Both the position numbers and the translations under genes were made by a program. The notes beneath the pieces were generated by a model. It did no database searches and was not told where the DNA came from. It was given only the letters and a program-made list of their open reading frames with translations. A stretch of DNA of 64,000 nt, taken from NCBI RefSeq assembly GCF_026802175.1, contig NZ_CP113797.1, positions 5,371,026-5,435,025 on the forward strand, given 5' to 3'. Shown here piece after piece: positions 36,277-43,496 of this stretch (positions are counted from its first letter, which is position 1; every line of letters starts with the position of its first letter). The DNA comes from Thermocoleostomius sinensis A174. GTDB taxonomy: Bacteria > Cyanobacteriota > Cyanobacteriia > Elainellales > Elainellaceae.

Positions 36277-36648
36277 AATTTGACGCTTTGGTCGAATGTT
36301 TTGGTTAGACGTTTTGGTTGAACACTTTGTTCAGCCATTTCCGACGGCAATTGAACCCTTGTGTAGCTCAGGGGAGGCAACCAACTACTCACCTGCATTC
36401 TACAGGTGCTTTTACCGATTAGCCAAGCTCAACAACGACTTGTTCACGCCATCTAACCTTGAATCTAACTTTGATCTAACTTTATCTAACACTGTTCAGC
36501 GATATACCTAGAATATTCCGGCAATTGAATTTCACTAGCGCTTGGTTGGTTCGCTATCACTACTCAGTTTCTATCTCAAATACATTCCAAAAGTATTGGC
36601 TAAAAGTACACAAAAGCACGCAATGACTCGTCATCTGGAGATAATTGT
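36277..36648. other. Divergent promoter spacer between the cap and sheath operons
   Basis: This 372-base spacer holds the four-repeat operator at 36451-36508 and a TAGAAT at 36509-36514. A GGAG about 9 bases before the sheath ATG is the ribosome site. A 71-residue open frame at 36296-36511 covers the repeats and is not accepted as a gene. Confidence 0.7.
36451..36508 (+). promoter_or_regulatory. Four-repeat operator plus -10-like box before the sheath operon
   Basis: ATCTAAC occurs four times, at 36451, 36463, 36474 and 36484, with start-to-start spacings of 12, 11 and 10 bp. GATATACC follows at 36501. Aligned with 25666-25723, every repeat and the GATATAYC box fall in the same register with no gaps. 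Extended to octamers, the repeats read TCTAACCT, TCTAACTT, TCTAACTT and TCTAACAC. The cyanobacterial Pho box consensus (PyTTAAPyPyT/A, about 11-bp period) fits except for C at its second position. A response regulator of the OmpR/PhoB family is the likely binder. Confidence 0.75.
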
Positions 36649-38583
36649 ATGGCTCGTTTGGACTATTTCGCTCCCGGTGTTTATGTTGAAGAGATCGATC
36701 GCGGCAGCCGCCCTATTGAAGGGACGTCACTCAGTGTCGCTGGTTTTGTTGGATTTACTGAAGATATTCGCGGTGGTGCGCAACTGTTTGAACCGATGCT
36801 GGTAGCTAATTGGAACCAGTACTTGGAGTATTTTGCTAAGCCTGGTTCTAAAGGGTTTACCAGCTTTGATGCCTATCTACCTTTCGCAGTCAGAGGGTGG
36901 TTTGACAACGGTGGTGGACGATGTTGGGTGGTTAGTATTGGCACTCAAGCTCCTCTGGAAAATGTCTTATCGAGGACTGTATCCTCAGCCGAACCTGTCG
37001 CTAGTGAATCAATACCCCTCCCTCAAGCCAGTGAAAGTTTCTCACCCGAAACCACATCCCCTACCGAAACTGGCGCTACTGAGTCAGAACTACCCTCTCA
37101 GCCCAGGGAAGAAACCTCACCTGAATCTGAAACAAGTGAGTCAACCTCATCTGCTAACTTTCAAGAAAATACTGCCAACTTATCCCGAGTGGCTGAACCT
37201 ACTCCCTTGATCCTTTGTACAGTCGGAAAGAAGGAGACGCTGAAAATTAAGCTCAAACCCCAAGCGCCAACCTCCAATCCTCGACGCATTCAGGTCGTGG
37301 TTGAACCAGATGAACCGCGTCCCCAAGAACCCGGAGCACCTGATGTATTCAATACGGACGAGTTTTTTAAAATCACTCTGAAGCAGGGTGAGAGAATCCT
37401 AGAAGGGCCTCACCGACATCTATCGATGGATAAAGGTGTTTCGGAGCGGAAGTCACATCGTAATAGTAATATTCTTCAACAAAATGCGGGCACTTACGTT
37501 GAAACAGCATTTGAGGATTCAGCTTGGGTCACTGTTGAAGTCGAAAATACACCGGGACACGCATTATCTCGACGGCCGGCTGATGGGACTTATGAAGTTA
37601 GTGATCCGGTCGTCTATCCAGTCGATCAACTGTTTTCAGAGATGTATGGCGATCGCACCAATCGCTCAGGAATTGGGGGACTGTTTGAGATTGACGAAGT
37701 TGCAATGGTGGCCTGCCCAGATTTGATGCTGGCTCTGCAAAAAAAATGGCTCAGCCTTGAACAAGTTCATGACTTGATGGAACGAATAATTACCGGCTGC
37801 GAGAATTCTGCTCCCAGCCCCAAGTATCGGATGTCTGTCCTTGACGTTCCCCCCATTACGTATGGGCGGGAAAACAATCCGCAGGTACTTCAGCCAAACC
37901 AGCAAAAACCTCAGCATGTCAAGCAATGGTTGGATAAATTCGGGCGGCGCTCTGATGTAGCGGCGGTCTACTATCCCTGGGTCAAAACCATCAACCCCCG
38001 CAACAGTGAGCCGATTTTGGTTCCTCCCTGTGGACACATGATGGGAATTTGGTGTCATACCGATGAAACGCGAGGCATTTATAAAGCTCCTGCTAATGTG
38101 CAACCACGGGGTATTATCGATTTAGCCTACGATGTCAACTTCCGCGAACAAGAGTTTCTCAATCCGCTCGGTGTTAACTGCATTCGCAAATTCCCCGATC
38201 GGGGTATTCGGGTCTGGGGAGCACGTACCCTCGCTGAACGCGACGATGTGCAGTGGCGCTATATCAGCGTACGGCGGTTGATGAGCTATATCGAAAAGTC
38301 GATCGAACTAGGAACACAGTGGGCAGTGTTTGAACCCAATGATGAAGATCTGTGGGCCCGTGTAACCCGCACAGTAACCAACTTTTTGGAACGCATTTGG
38401 CGTGAAGGTGCGCTATTTGGCAGCACGCCCGCAGAAGCATTTTTTGTCAAATGCGATGCAGAACTAAACACCCCTGAAACCATGATGTTGGGACGGTTGA
38501 TTGTTGAGGTTGGTGTTGCACCTGTACGTCCCGCAGAATTTGTGATCTTCCGCATTAGTCAGTGGTCGCCTAATGAGAAATAA
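36649..38583 (+). CDS. Contractile tail sheath protein
   Basis: This 644-residue sheath subunit forms the contracting outer cylinder of the particle. The N-terminus YFAPGVYVEEIDRGSRPIEG is the classic sheath opening. The C-terminal half carries the conserved core: VAMVACPDL, DVAAVYYPWVK, GVNCIRKFPDRGIRVWGARTL and a final domain ending GRLIVEVGVAPVRPAEFVIFRISQW. Between the N-terminal domain and the core, residues about 105-185 are a Ser/Glu/Pro/Thr-rich low-complexity stretch, followed by a beta-rich insertion (about 187-320). Such insertions usually project from the sheath surface. A good ribosome site precedes ATG 36649. It leads the main structural operon. Confidence 0.96.
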   Translation: MARLDYFAPGVYVEEIDRGSRPIEGTSLSVAGFVGFTEDIRGGAQLFEPMLVANWNQYLEYFAKPGSKGFTSFDAYLPFAVRGWFDNGGGRCWVVSIGTQAPLENVLSRTVSSAEPVASESIPLPQASESFSPETTSPTETGATESELPSQPREETSPESETSESTSSANFQENTANLSRVAEPTPLILCTVGKKETLKIKLKPQAPTSNPRRIQVVVEPDEPRPQEPGAPDVFNTDEFFKITLKQGERILEGPHRHLSMDKGVSERKSHRNSNILQQNAGTYVETAFEDSAWVTVEVENTPGHALSRRPADGTYEVSDPVVYPVDQLFSEMYGDRTNRSGIGGLFEIDEVAMVACPDLMLALQKKWLSLEQVHDLMERIITGCENSAPSPKYRMSVLDVPPITYGRENNPQVLQPNQQKPQHVKQWLDKFGRRSDVAAVYYPWVKTINPRNSEPILVPPCGHMMGIWCHTDETRGIYKAPANVQPRGIIDLAYDVNFREQEFLNPLGVNCIRKFPDRGIRVWGARTLAERDDVQWRYISVRRLMSYIEKSIELGTQWAVFEPNDEDLWARVTRTVTNFLERIWREGALFGSTPAEAFFVKCDAELNTPETMMLGRLIVEVGVAPVRPAEFVIFRISQWSPNEK

Positions 38584-38658
38584 CCTTTTCGGTTTCTTCG
38601 TTAATTCGTCAAGTCATCACTTAACAATCACTCAACATTAAGCAAAAGGAGCAAGCGC

Positions 38659-39117
38659 ATGTCTGAATTTCTCACTAGTTGTAAGTTTTATTTTGAAGCA
38701 GATGGTGTTGCCGAAAAGCTGATTTTGGAGGTTTCTGGATTATCTGTTGAATCTCCTGTAGCAGGTGAAGGAGGGGTTCATGGTTCTGGTAAGCGGGGTG
38801 TAAAAATCCGCCAGGCAACTCCTACTACCGAAAAGTTTACGAATGTCACCGTTAAGGTAGTAGCTACGACAGATAAAGATTTATACATCTGGTATCGAGA
38901 CTGTAATACTAACGATGGAGGAGCATCATCGTGGATGAGTAATCGTAAAGCCGCCTCAGTCACCGCGTATGATCAAGCTGGTTCTATGCAAGCTCGTTGG
39001 GAAATTATCAATGCTTATCCTTGTAAGTATGAAGGTCCCAGTTTCTCGGCCGGTGACAGCAATATGGCCAACGAAACGTTGGAATTAGTGCATGAAGGCA
39101 TTAAGCGAATGCAATAG
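38659..39117 (+). CDS. Tail tube protein, copy 1 (T4 gp19/Hcp-like fold)
   Basis: This 152-residue protein of the phage tail tube/Afp1 family is a building block of the inner tube propelled by sheath contraction. The pattern CKFYFEADGVAEKLILEVSGLS, then VKIRQATPTTEKFTNVTVKVVATTD and a WEIINAYPCKYEGPSFSAG ending, matches eCIS inner-tube proteins. AAAAGGAG lies before ATG 38659. It follows the sheath by 75 bp and is followed by a second tube paralogue. Confidence 0.92.
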   Translation: MSEFLTSCKFYFEADGVAEKLILEVSGLSVESPVAGEGGVHGSGKRGVKIRQATPTTEKFTNVTVKVVATTDKDLYIWYRDCNTNDGGASSWMSNRKAASVTAYDQAGSMQARWEIINAYPCKYEGPSFSAGDSNMANETLELVHEGIKRMQ

Positions 39118-39167
39118 ACGTGTTCATCAGTAATTTATCGATATAGGTACCAACGGAGCGCTAAATC

Positions 39168-39647
39168 ATGGCTACCTTTGCAGAATTGCTGACTGCTAGC
39201 CGCTTCTATCTGGAATTGAGATTGGATGGCAGTAACGATCTCGTCGATGCCGTTTTTCTGGAATGTCAAGGGTTTAAGCGATCGCAAGAACCGATCAAAA
39301 TCTGTGAAGTGACACCACAACAGTGGGGACGGGCCAAGTACGGGCGTGTTGTGGAAACCCAGTTACCCGGATCATCCAAAACTGATAACTTGGTGCTGCG
39401 GCGCGGCTTAACTAACTCAATGACATTATGGACTTGGTTTGAAGCGGTTGAAGTAGGAGATTGGGCCAAGCAGCGGCGAGATGGGGCACTGTGCATCTAC
39501 AGTCAAGCCGGAGTTGAACAGGCACGCTTTGAGTTTCGTAACGCTTGGCCCACCCGCTACTCACTATCTGATTTCAGTGCCCAAAGCGGTGAGATGGAAA
39601 TTGAAGAACTGGAAATTGTTGTTGAAGACTTTTCCCGCAAGAGATAG
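39168..39647 (+). CDS. Tail tube protein, copy 2
   Basis: This 159-residue paralogue of the 38659 protein has the same fold signature: ASRFYLELRLDGSNDLVDAVFLECQG, VVETQLPGSSKTDNLVLRRGLTNSMTLWTWFEAV and FEFRNAWPTRYSLSDFSAQS. Multiple tube-fold genes are normal in eCIS loci, with one forming the tube body and others the tube initiator near the baseplate. This copy is closer than copy 1 to the third copy at 42898 in the RGLTN motif. Confidence 0.92.
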   Translation: MATFAELLTASRFYLELRLDGSNDLVDAVFLECQGFKRSQEPIKICEVTPQQWGRAKYGRVVETQLPGSSKTDNLVLRRGLTNSMTLWTWFEAVEVGDWAKQRRDGALCIYSQAGVEQARFEFRNAWPTRYSLSDFSAQSGEMEIEELEIVVEDFSRKR

Positions 39648-39651
39648 AACC

Positions 39652-40014
39652 ATGTTTCCCACTGAATTTGAATTTACCTTACCCAAAGGCTACCTTGATG
39701 CACACGGTAATTGGCATCGCAAGGGCATTATGCGATTAGCCAAAACCAATGATGAAATCGTTCCCATGCGCGATCCACGTGTTAAGGCCAATCCCGCCTA
39801 TGCCACTGTCATTATTCTGTCACGTGTCATTACACATCTAGGAGCACTAGATGAGATTACTCCAGTTATCATTGAGAGTCTCTATGCCTGCGATCTCAAT
39901 TATCTGTACCAGTTCTATCGTCAGATTAATGAATTGGAAGTAATCGATCGAATGTTTCAATCGCAAAATCCTAAAAAGGAAACTAGTGAAATGAGTGAAT
40001 CGGTGAATAGATGA
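39652..40014 (+). CDS. Small tail-assembly-like protein (120 residues)
   Basis: This protein begins MFPTEFEFTLPKGYLDAHGNWHRKG and has the pattern GIMRLAKTNDEIVPMRDPRVKANPAYATVIILSRVITHLG. It matches small phage-tail-assembly-type proteins encoded after the tube in eCIS loci. In myophages the equivalent position is occupied by a tape-measure chaperone, but no tape measure is nearby. The ATG at 39652 lies 4 bases after the previous stop. A longer open frame from 39481 overlaps the tube gene and is spurious in its first part. Confidence 0.8.
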   Translation: MFPTEFEFTLPKGYLDAHGNWHRKGIMRLAKTNDEIVPMRDPRVKANPAYATVIILSRVITHLGALDEITPVIIESLYACDLNYLYQFYRQINELEVIDRMFQSQNPKKETSEMSESVNR

Positions 40015-40098
40015 GTTACCAGAAAATTCCATTAATCTCATCAATTCATTGTAAAAGCGCGAACCTAATTTTACAAATGTTAAAAGCAGGGATGCTTC

Positions 40099-41304
40099 AT
40101 GAGACTCATAGATGTATGGAACTCAACGCTGAGCCGAGCTAGAAACATAGGGAGAATTTTTTTCGATCCACTCTATGTCCTACGACGGCAAGCAGAACGT
40201 GGTGTTGAACGACTGGGGCAAGTGGAGGCCAGGTCGGATCAACCAATGCCCGACTCATCGTCACCCTCATCGCCCCCCTCATCGTCGCCAAATCAATTGC
40301 CCGATCGCTCGACTTCTTCCCTCCAATCCCCCACTACTGATAGTCAACTGCGTACAAAGCCTGATCGATTGCGCAAAGCAGCATCTCGGATTACGCTGCG
40401 TCGCATATCGCAGACAGAAAAAACAGTGCACTTGCCCTCTCCTCCCTCTCACCCGTCTGCTCCATCCCATCAAGCTCAGCTAGATCCATTCTTGGGGAAA
40501 GAAATTCAGCGTCGAGGACGATATCAATTTCAGAAGAAGCTGGATCAGAACAACCTAGATTTGCCCCAGACTAACCCTGTATCGTCAACTTATACGCGAT
40601 ATGAAGGTCGGACACAGGGAACTCAAACTGTCTGGATCAATGTCTATGAGTTATCTCCAAAAGAGTTCTCCCCAGATGAAATTACCGAACGGAAGCAGAA
40701 GTTTGAACGCATTAACCATCTACGGTTGCAGCCCGATCGGGGCAAGGATTTTCGATTGGTTTCCCTGCGAGAAGCGATTGCCGACCAGAAGGAACCCTAT
40801 TGTTATCTCATCACAGATCCGATCGAACACGGCATAACGCTCAGAGAGTATCTGTCATCACAACCAACATCTCAAAAGCAAATGTCTCCAGAGCGAGTGC
40901 GTCAGGTGTTAGATCAGGTTCTGCAAACGCTGCGGTTTTTGCATACTCAAGTCTATGATCCAATTTACAAGCAATGGGGATTAGTGCACGGTAATATCAG
41001 CTTTGACAGTTTGTGGATTGTAGAGCACCAATCCGTGAGCGATAGCAATCGTCCAGGTTTCTGGATTTATGTTACAGATTTAGCCCTATGGGAGGATTTG
41101 TTTCGTGCTCCAGCACAGACTGAACAAAAGCAAAAGCAGCTAACCCCAAAGCGAGATCTGCACGCATTAGGGGAAGTTGCAAAAGAACTACTAAAGCCAG
41201 ATTCGAACAACAATTCGATGAACGAACAAAAACTACAATCGGATGATAAAAATCTCAATCTTGAAAATCTTGAACTATTTATTCAGCAGCTAATTGACTC
41301 ATGA
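40099..41304 (+). CDS. Degenerate protein-kinase-like protein in the injection-system operon
   Basis: This 401-residue protein has a Pro/Ser-rich N-terminal region (about 50-135) and then a region resembling the C-lobe of a Hanks-type Ser/Thr kinase. RVRQVLDQVLQTLRFLHTQ is helix-E-like. GLVHGNISFDSLWIV corresponds to the catalytic loop but has HGN (297-299) where HRD is expected. VTDLALWED has D327-L-A where DFG is expected. A convincing Gly-rich loop is not seen. It is therefore probably a pseudokinase used as a binding scaffold. Its stop overlaps the next gene's start (ATGA at 41301), implying translational coupling to the PstS-like protein. Confidence 0.75.
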   Translation: MRLIDVWNSTLSRARNIGRIFFDPLYVLRRQAERGVERLGQVEARSDQPMPDSSSPSSPPSSSPNQLPDRSTSSLQSPTTDSQLRTKPDRLRKAASRITLRRISQTEKTVHLPSPPSHPSAPSHQAQLDPFLGKEIQRRGRYQFQKKLDQNNLDLPQTNPVSSTYTRYEGRTQGTQTVWINVYELSPKEFSPDEITERKQKFERINHLRLQPDRGKDFRLVSLREAIADQKEPYCYLITDPIEHGITLREYLSSQPTSQKQMSPERVRQVLDQVLQTLRFLHTQVYDPIYKQWGLVHGNISFDSLWIVEHQSVSDSNRPGFWIYVTDLALWEDLFRAPAQTEQKQKQLTPKRDLHALGEVAKELLKPDSNNNSMNEQKLQSDDKNLNLENLELFIQQLIDS

Positions 41305-42698
41305 AAGGATTTAAGACAGCGGGTGAGGCACATACCAAACTCAATGAACTGGATTATGGTGCAGAAAAACAGCACTCAGCCAAACAGCCGACTGTACGCG
41401 CAGATGCCTCACAATTCCAAACAGAAAACAAAAGCTGGTGGTATTGGGGACGGGTTGTGGTGATGGCTGGAGTGATGAGTGGAATGATTGCAGGGGTTAC
41501 AGGATTTGCGATATGGATGTTACTTTCTCCCAACCAACCGAACTCTACTGATTCTGTTGTAGAGTCATCTGATTGTTCACAACCCCCTCTCCTAGCCCAT
41601 CAAACATCTATTCGCTATGCGACCGATGGGCTATGGCAGCGCATTCTCAGCCAGTCTAATATCAGTACTCCAAGTCGATCGCTGCTAACTGCTGTGCAAG
41701 ATACGTGTGAATTACCTCCTCTCGTGCCTCTTAACAGGTCATCCGATACAGCTTCCCTCAAGGCGATTACTCAACAGGTGACATCAGGTCAAGCTCATTT
41801 TGCATTACTACACCACACCGCACCGCTCGACTCGTCAAACGCTGCAACGACTCAGGAATTTGAATACGACAGCGACCTAAATTATCAAGTTATTGCCTAC
41901 GATGCGATCGTCGTTGTTGTAGCATTTAGTGAGTTTTTCCGTGCTGGTACTCAGGCTGAAGAATCCCGGCTCAGCATTCCCCAACAGCTTAACGGTCAAA
42001 TTACCCTCAAGCAACTGCAAACCCTTTATACTGGCGAAGATTGGAGAGCACCCAATAGTTTACAAAACACGCCAGTAAAACGTTACGTCCCCGATGAACC
42101 CGAGGTTGTGGAGATCTTTAAACAGCGAGTTTTGTCTGGAGCCGATCGCAATTTATTTGACGATCTCGTGATTTTGTCTGACATTACTCGTTCAGTGGAG
42201 CGGCTACCATCAAAACCGGAAGGCTTGGAAGAGCAGATTGAGCGGCTAGCGCAAGCTAACCTTCAGGTTAGAACTCCACTTCAAATGTTTGGTGAAATCC
42301 TCCAAGATTTTGAGAATAACAACACCTTGGGCATTGGATTTGTTCGATTGAGCCAAGCATTTAATCAGTGCTCTGTCTATCCCTTAGCCATCAAGAAACA
42401 TTCCAGCGATCACATTATCAATTACATTATCAATCGCAATCGTGGAGTACAAGTATTAGTCGAACGAAACGGTAAACCCATTACACCCAGAACAGACCTC
42501 TGTGGCAGCAAAGGCAGCTATTTTCCTGATAAGGATGTGATATCTAGCCGCTATCCATTATCCTTTCCACTGATTGTAGTTTATCCCAAGGGTGAAACCC
42601 GATCGCAGGTTGGTCGAGCCGTTGCTCAAGCGCTTCGAAGTCCTCAAGGACAGCAGTTGTTAACGAATGCTGGACTGACACCTATTCATTCTAATTGA
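41301..42698 (+). CDS. Membrane-anchored PstS-like substrate-binding protein
   Basis: This 465-residue protein has one membrane span near the N-terminus (about 48-76, RVVVMAGVMSGMIAGVTGFA). A type II periplasmic-binding-protein-like domain of the PstS superfamily follows: KAITQQVTSGQAHFALLHH, YQVIAYDAIVVVVAFSEF, LNGQITLKQLQTLYTGE and a C-terminal AVAQALRSPQGQQLLTNAG. Cyanobacteria have kinases fused to such domains. Here the kinase part is the separate, coupled gene upstream. Topology suggests the binding domain lies in the periplasm or thylakoid lumen. Ligand unknown; phosphate is only a possibility. Confidence 0.78.
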   Translation: MKGFKTAGEAHTKLNELDYGAEKQHSAKQPTVRADASQFQTENKSWWYWGRVVVMAGVMSGMIAGVTGFAIWMLLSPNQPNSTDSVVESSDCSQPPLLAHQTSIRYATDGLWQRILSQSNISTPSRSLLTAVQDTCELPPLVPLNRSSDTASLKAITQQVTSGQAHFALLHHTAPLDSSNAATTQEFEYDSDLNYQVIAYDAIVVVVAFSEFFRAGTQAEESRLSIPQQLNGQITLKQLQTLYTGEDWRAPNSLQNTPVKRYVPDEPEVVEIFKQRVLSGADRNLFDDLVILSDITRSVERLPSKPEGLEEQIERLAQANLQVRTPLQMFGEILQDFENNNTLGIGFVRLSQAFNQCSVYPLAIKKHSSDHIINYIINRNRGVQVLVERNGKPITPRTDLCGSKGSYFPDKDVISSRYPLSFPLIVVYPKGETRSQVGRAVAQALRSPQGQQLLTNAGLTPIHSN

Positions 42699-42748
42699 AT
42701 CATTATAAATCATTGCCTAGATAGATTAGTACCTAAGTTTTGTCATTT

Positions 42749-42898
42749 ATGGATATCCAATCTCTCTCCAAATCTGTACAACAGGTTTTAGATGATCCAC
42801 TACTGCTGCAACGGCTTGTTCAGCAAATCTATCAACTGCTGCAAGAAGAAACGATGAATGATGGCGATCGAACTGGTATTTATGGGAGGCGATATTAA
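42749..42898 (+). CDS. Very small protein (49 residues) before the third tube gene
   Basis: A short frame encoding MDIQSLSKSVQQVL... with an amphipathic helix (LLLQRLVQQIYQLLQEE) and ending GIYGRRY. Its TAA overlaps the ATG of the next gene (TAATG at 42896-42900), which implies coupled translation and supports it being real. Small proteins at this position are frequent in eCIS loci. Family not recognised. Confidence 0.6.
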   Translation: MDIQSLSKSVQQVLDDPLLLQRLVQQIYQLLQEETMNDGDRTGIYGRRY

Positions 42899-43407
42899 TG
42901 GTTCGCAATGGAAACCCAACTACTGAACTGAATTACGTTGCTACAAACCACTTCTATGTGGAGATTAATAGCAACATTAGAGCATCTTTCAGTGAATGCT
43001 CTGGCTTGGGAATGAATATTAAGCGTGAATCCTATTTTGAAGGTGGCGTGAACGATCAACAACGAATTGTTTTGGGACAGGTTGAATTTGCCGATGTCAC
43101 CCTAAAGCGTGGACTAACGAACGATTTTGCCTTCTGGGAGTGGATCAGTCAAACGCTCAGTCAAATGAGGCAGCGACGCAATGTCAATATCCTGCTATTT
43201 AACCAGTCTGGAGAAACTATGCAATGTTGGACACTGCTCGGTGCGGTGCCGGTCGGTTGGAAGGCTCCAGCTTTGCAAGCGGACGCCAGCAGCGTAGCGA
43301 TCGAAGAATTGACGCTTTCCTATGAAGGGTTAAAAGTGGAGAAATCAGGGGGTGGGGCTATTCATCTCAGCAATGGACGTGATAAGCGAGGATATTTTGC
43401 TAGCTAA
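42898..43407 (+). CDS. Tail tube protein, copy 3
   Basis: This 169-residue T4 gp19-like tube protein has TNHFYVEINSNIRASFSECSGLG, the RIVLGQVEFADVTLKRGLTNDFAFWEWI block and VPVGWKAPALQADASSVAIEELTLSYEGL. Being further from the sheath and closer to the baseplate-type genes, it may be the tube initiator. The start codon overlaps the stop of the 49-residue gene. Confidence 0.9.
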   Translation: MVRNGNPTTELNYVATNHFYVEINSNIRASFSECSGLGMNIKRESYFEGGVNDQQRIVLGQVEFADVTLKRGLTNDFAFWEWISQTLSQMRQRRNVNILLFNQSGETMQCWTLLGAVPVGWKAPALQADASSVAIEELTLSYEGLKVEKSGGGAIHLSNGRDKRGYFAS

Positions 43408-43430
43408 TTGATCGATCGCTGCGATTACTG

Positions 43431-43496
43431 ATGACTGAATCGCTCAGTCCATCACCGAAACCATCACCGAAACCATTGCCAAAACCGTCATCATGA
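43431..43496 (+). CDS. Short Pro/Ser leader frame overlapping the start of the 760-residue gene
   Basis: A 21-codon frame, MTESLSPSPKPSPKPLPKPSS, ends with TGA overlapping the ATG of the next gene (ATGA at 43493). It is encoded by a 12-bp tandem repeat (CCATCACCGAAA at 43449 and 43461, CCATTGCCAAAA at 43473). Its Pro-rich composition matches the following protein, so it could be a coupled leader or the original N-terminus separated by a frameshift. Confidence 0.35.
   Translation: MTESLSPSPKPSPKPLPKPSS

Noticed and set aside
36296-36511. 71-residue plus-strand frame in the sheath promoter spacer
   Set aside because: It spans the four ATCTAAC repeats and the -10-like box, and has no ribosome site.
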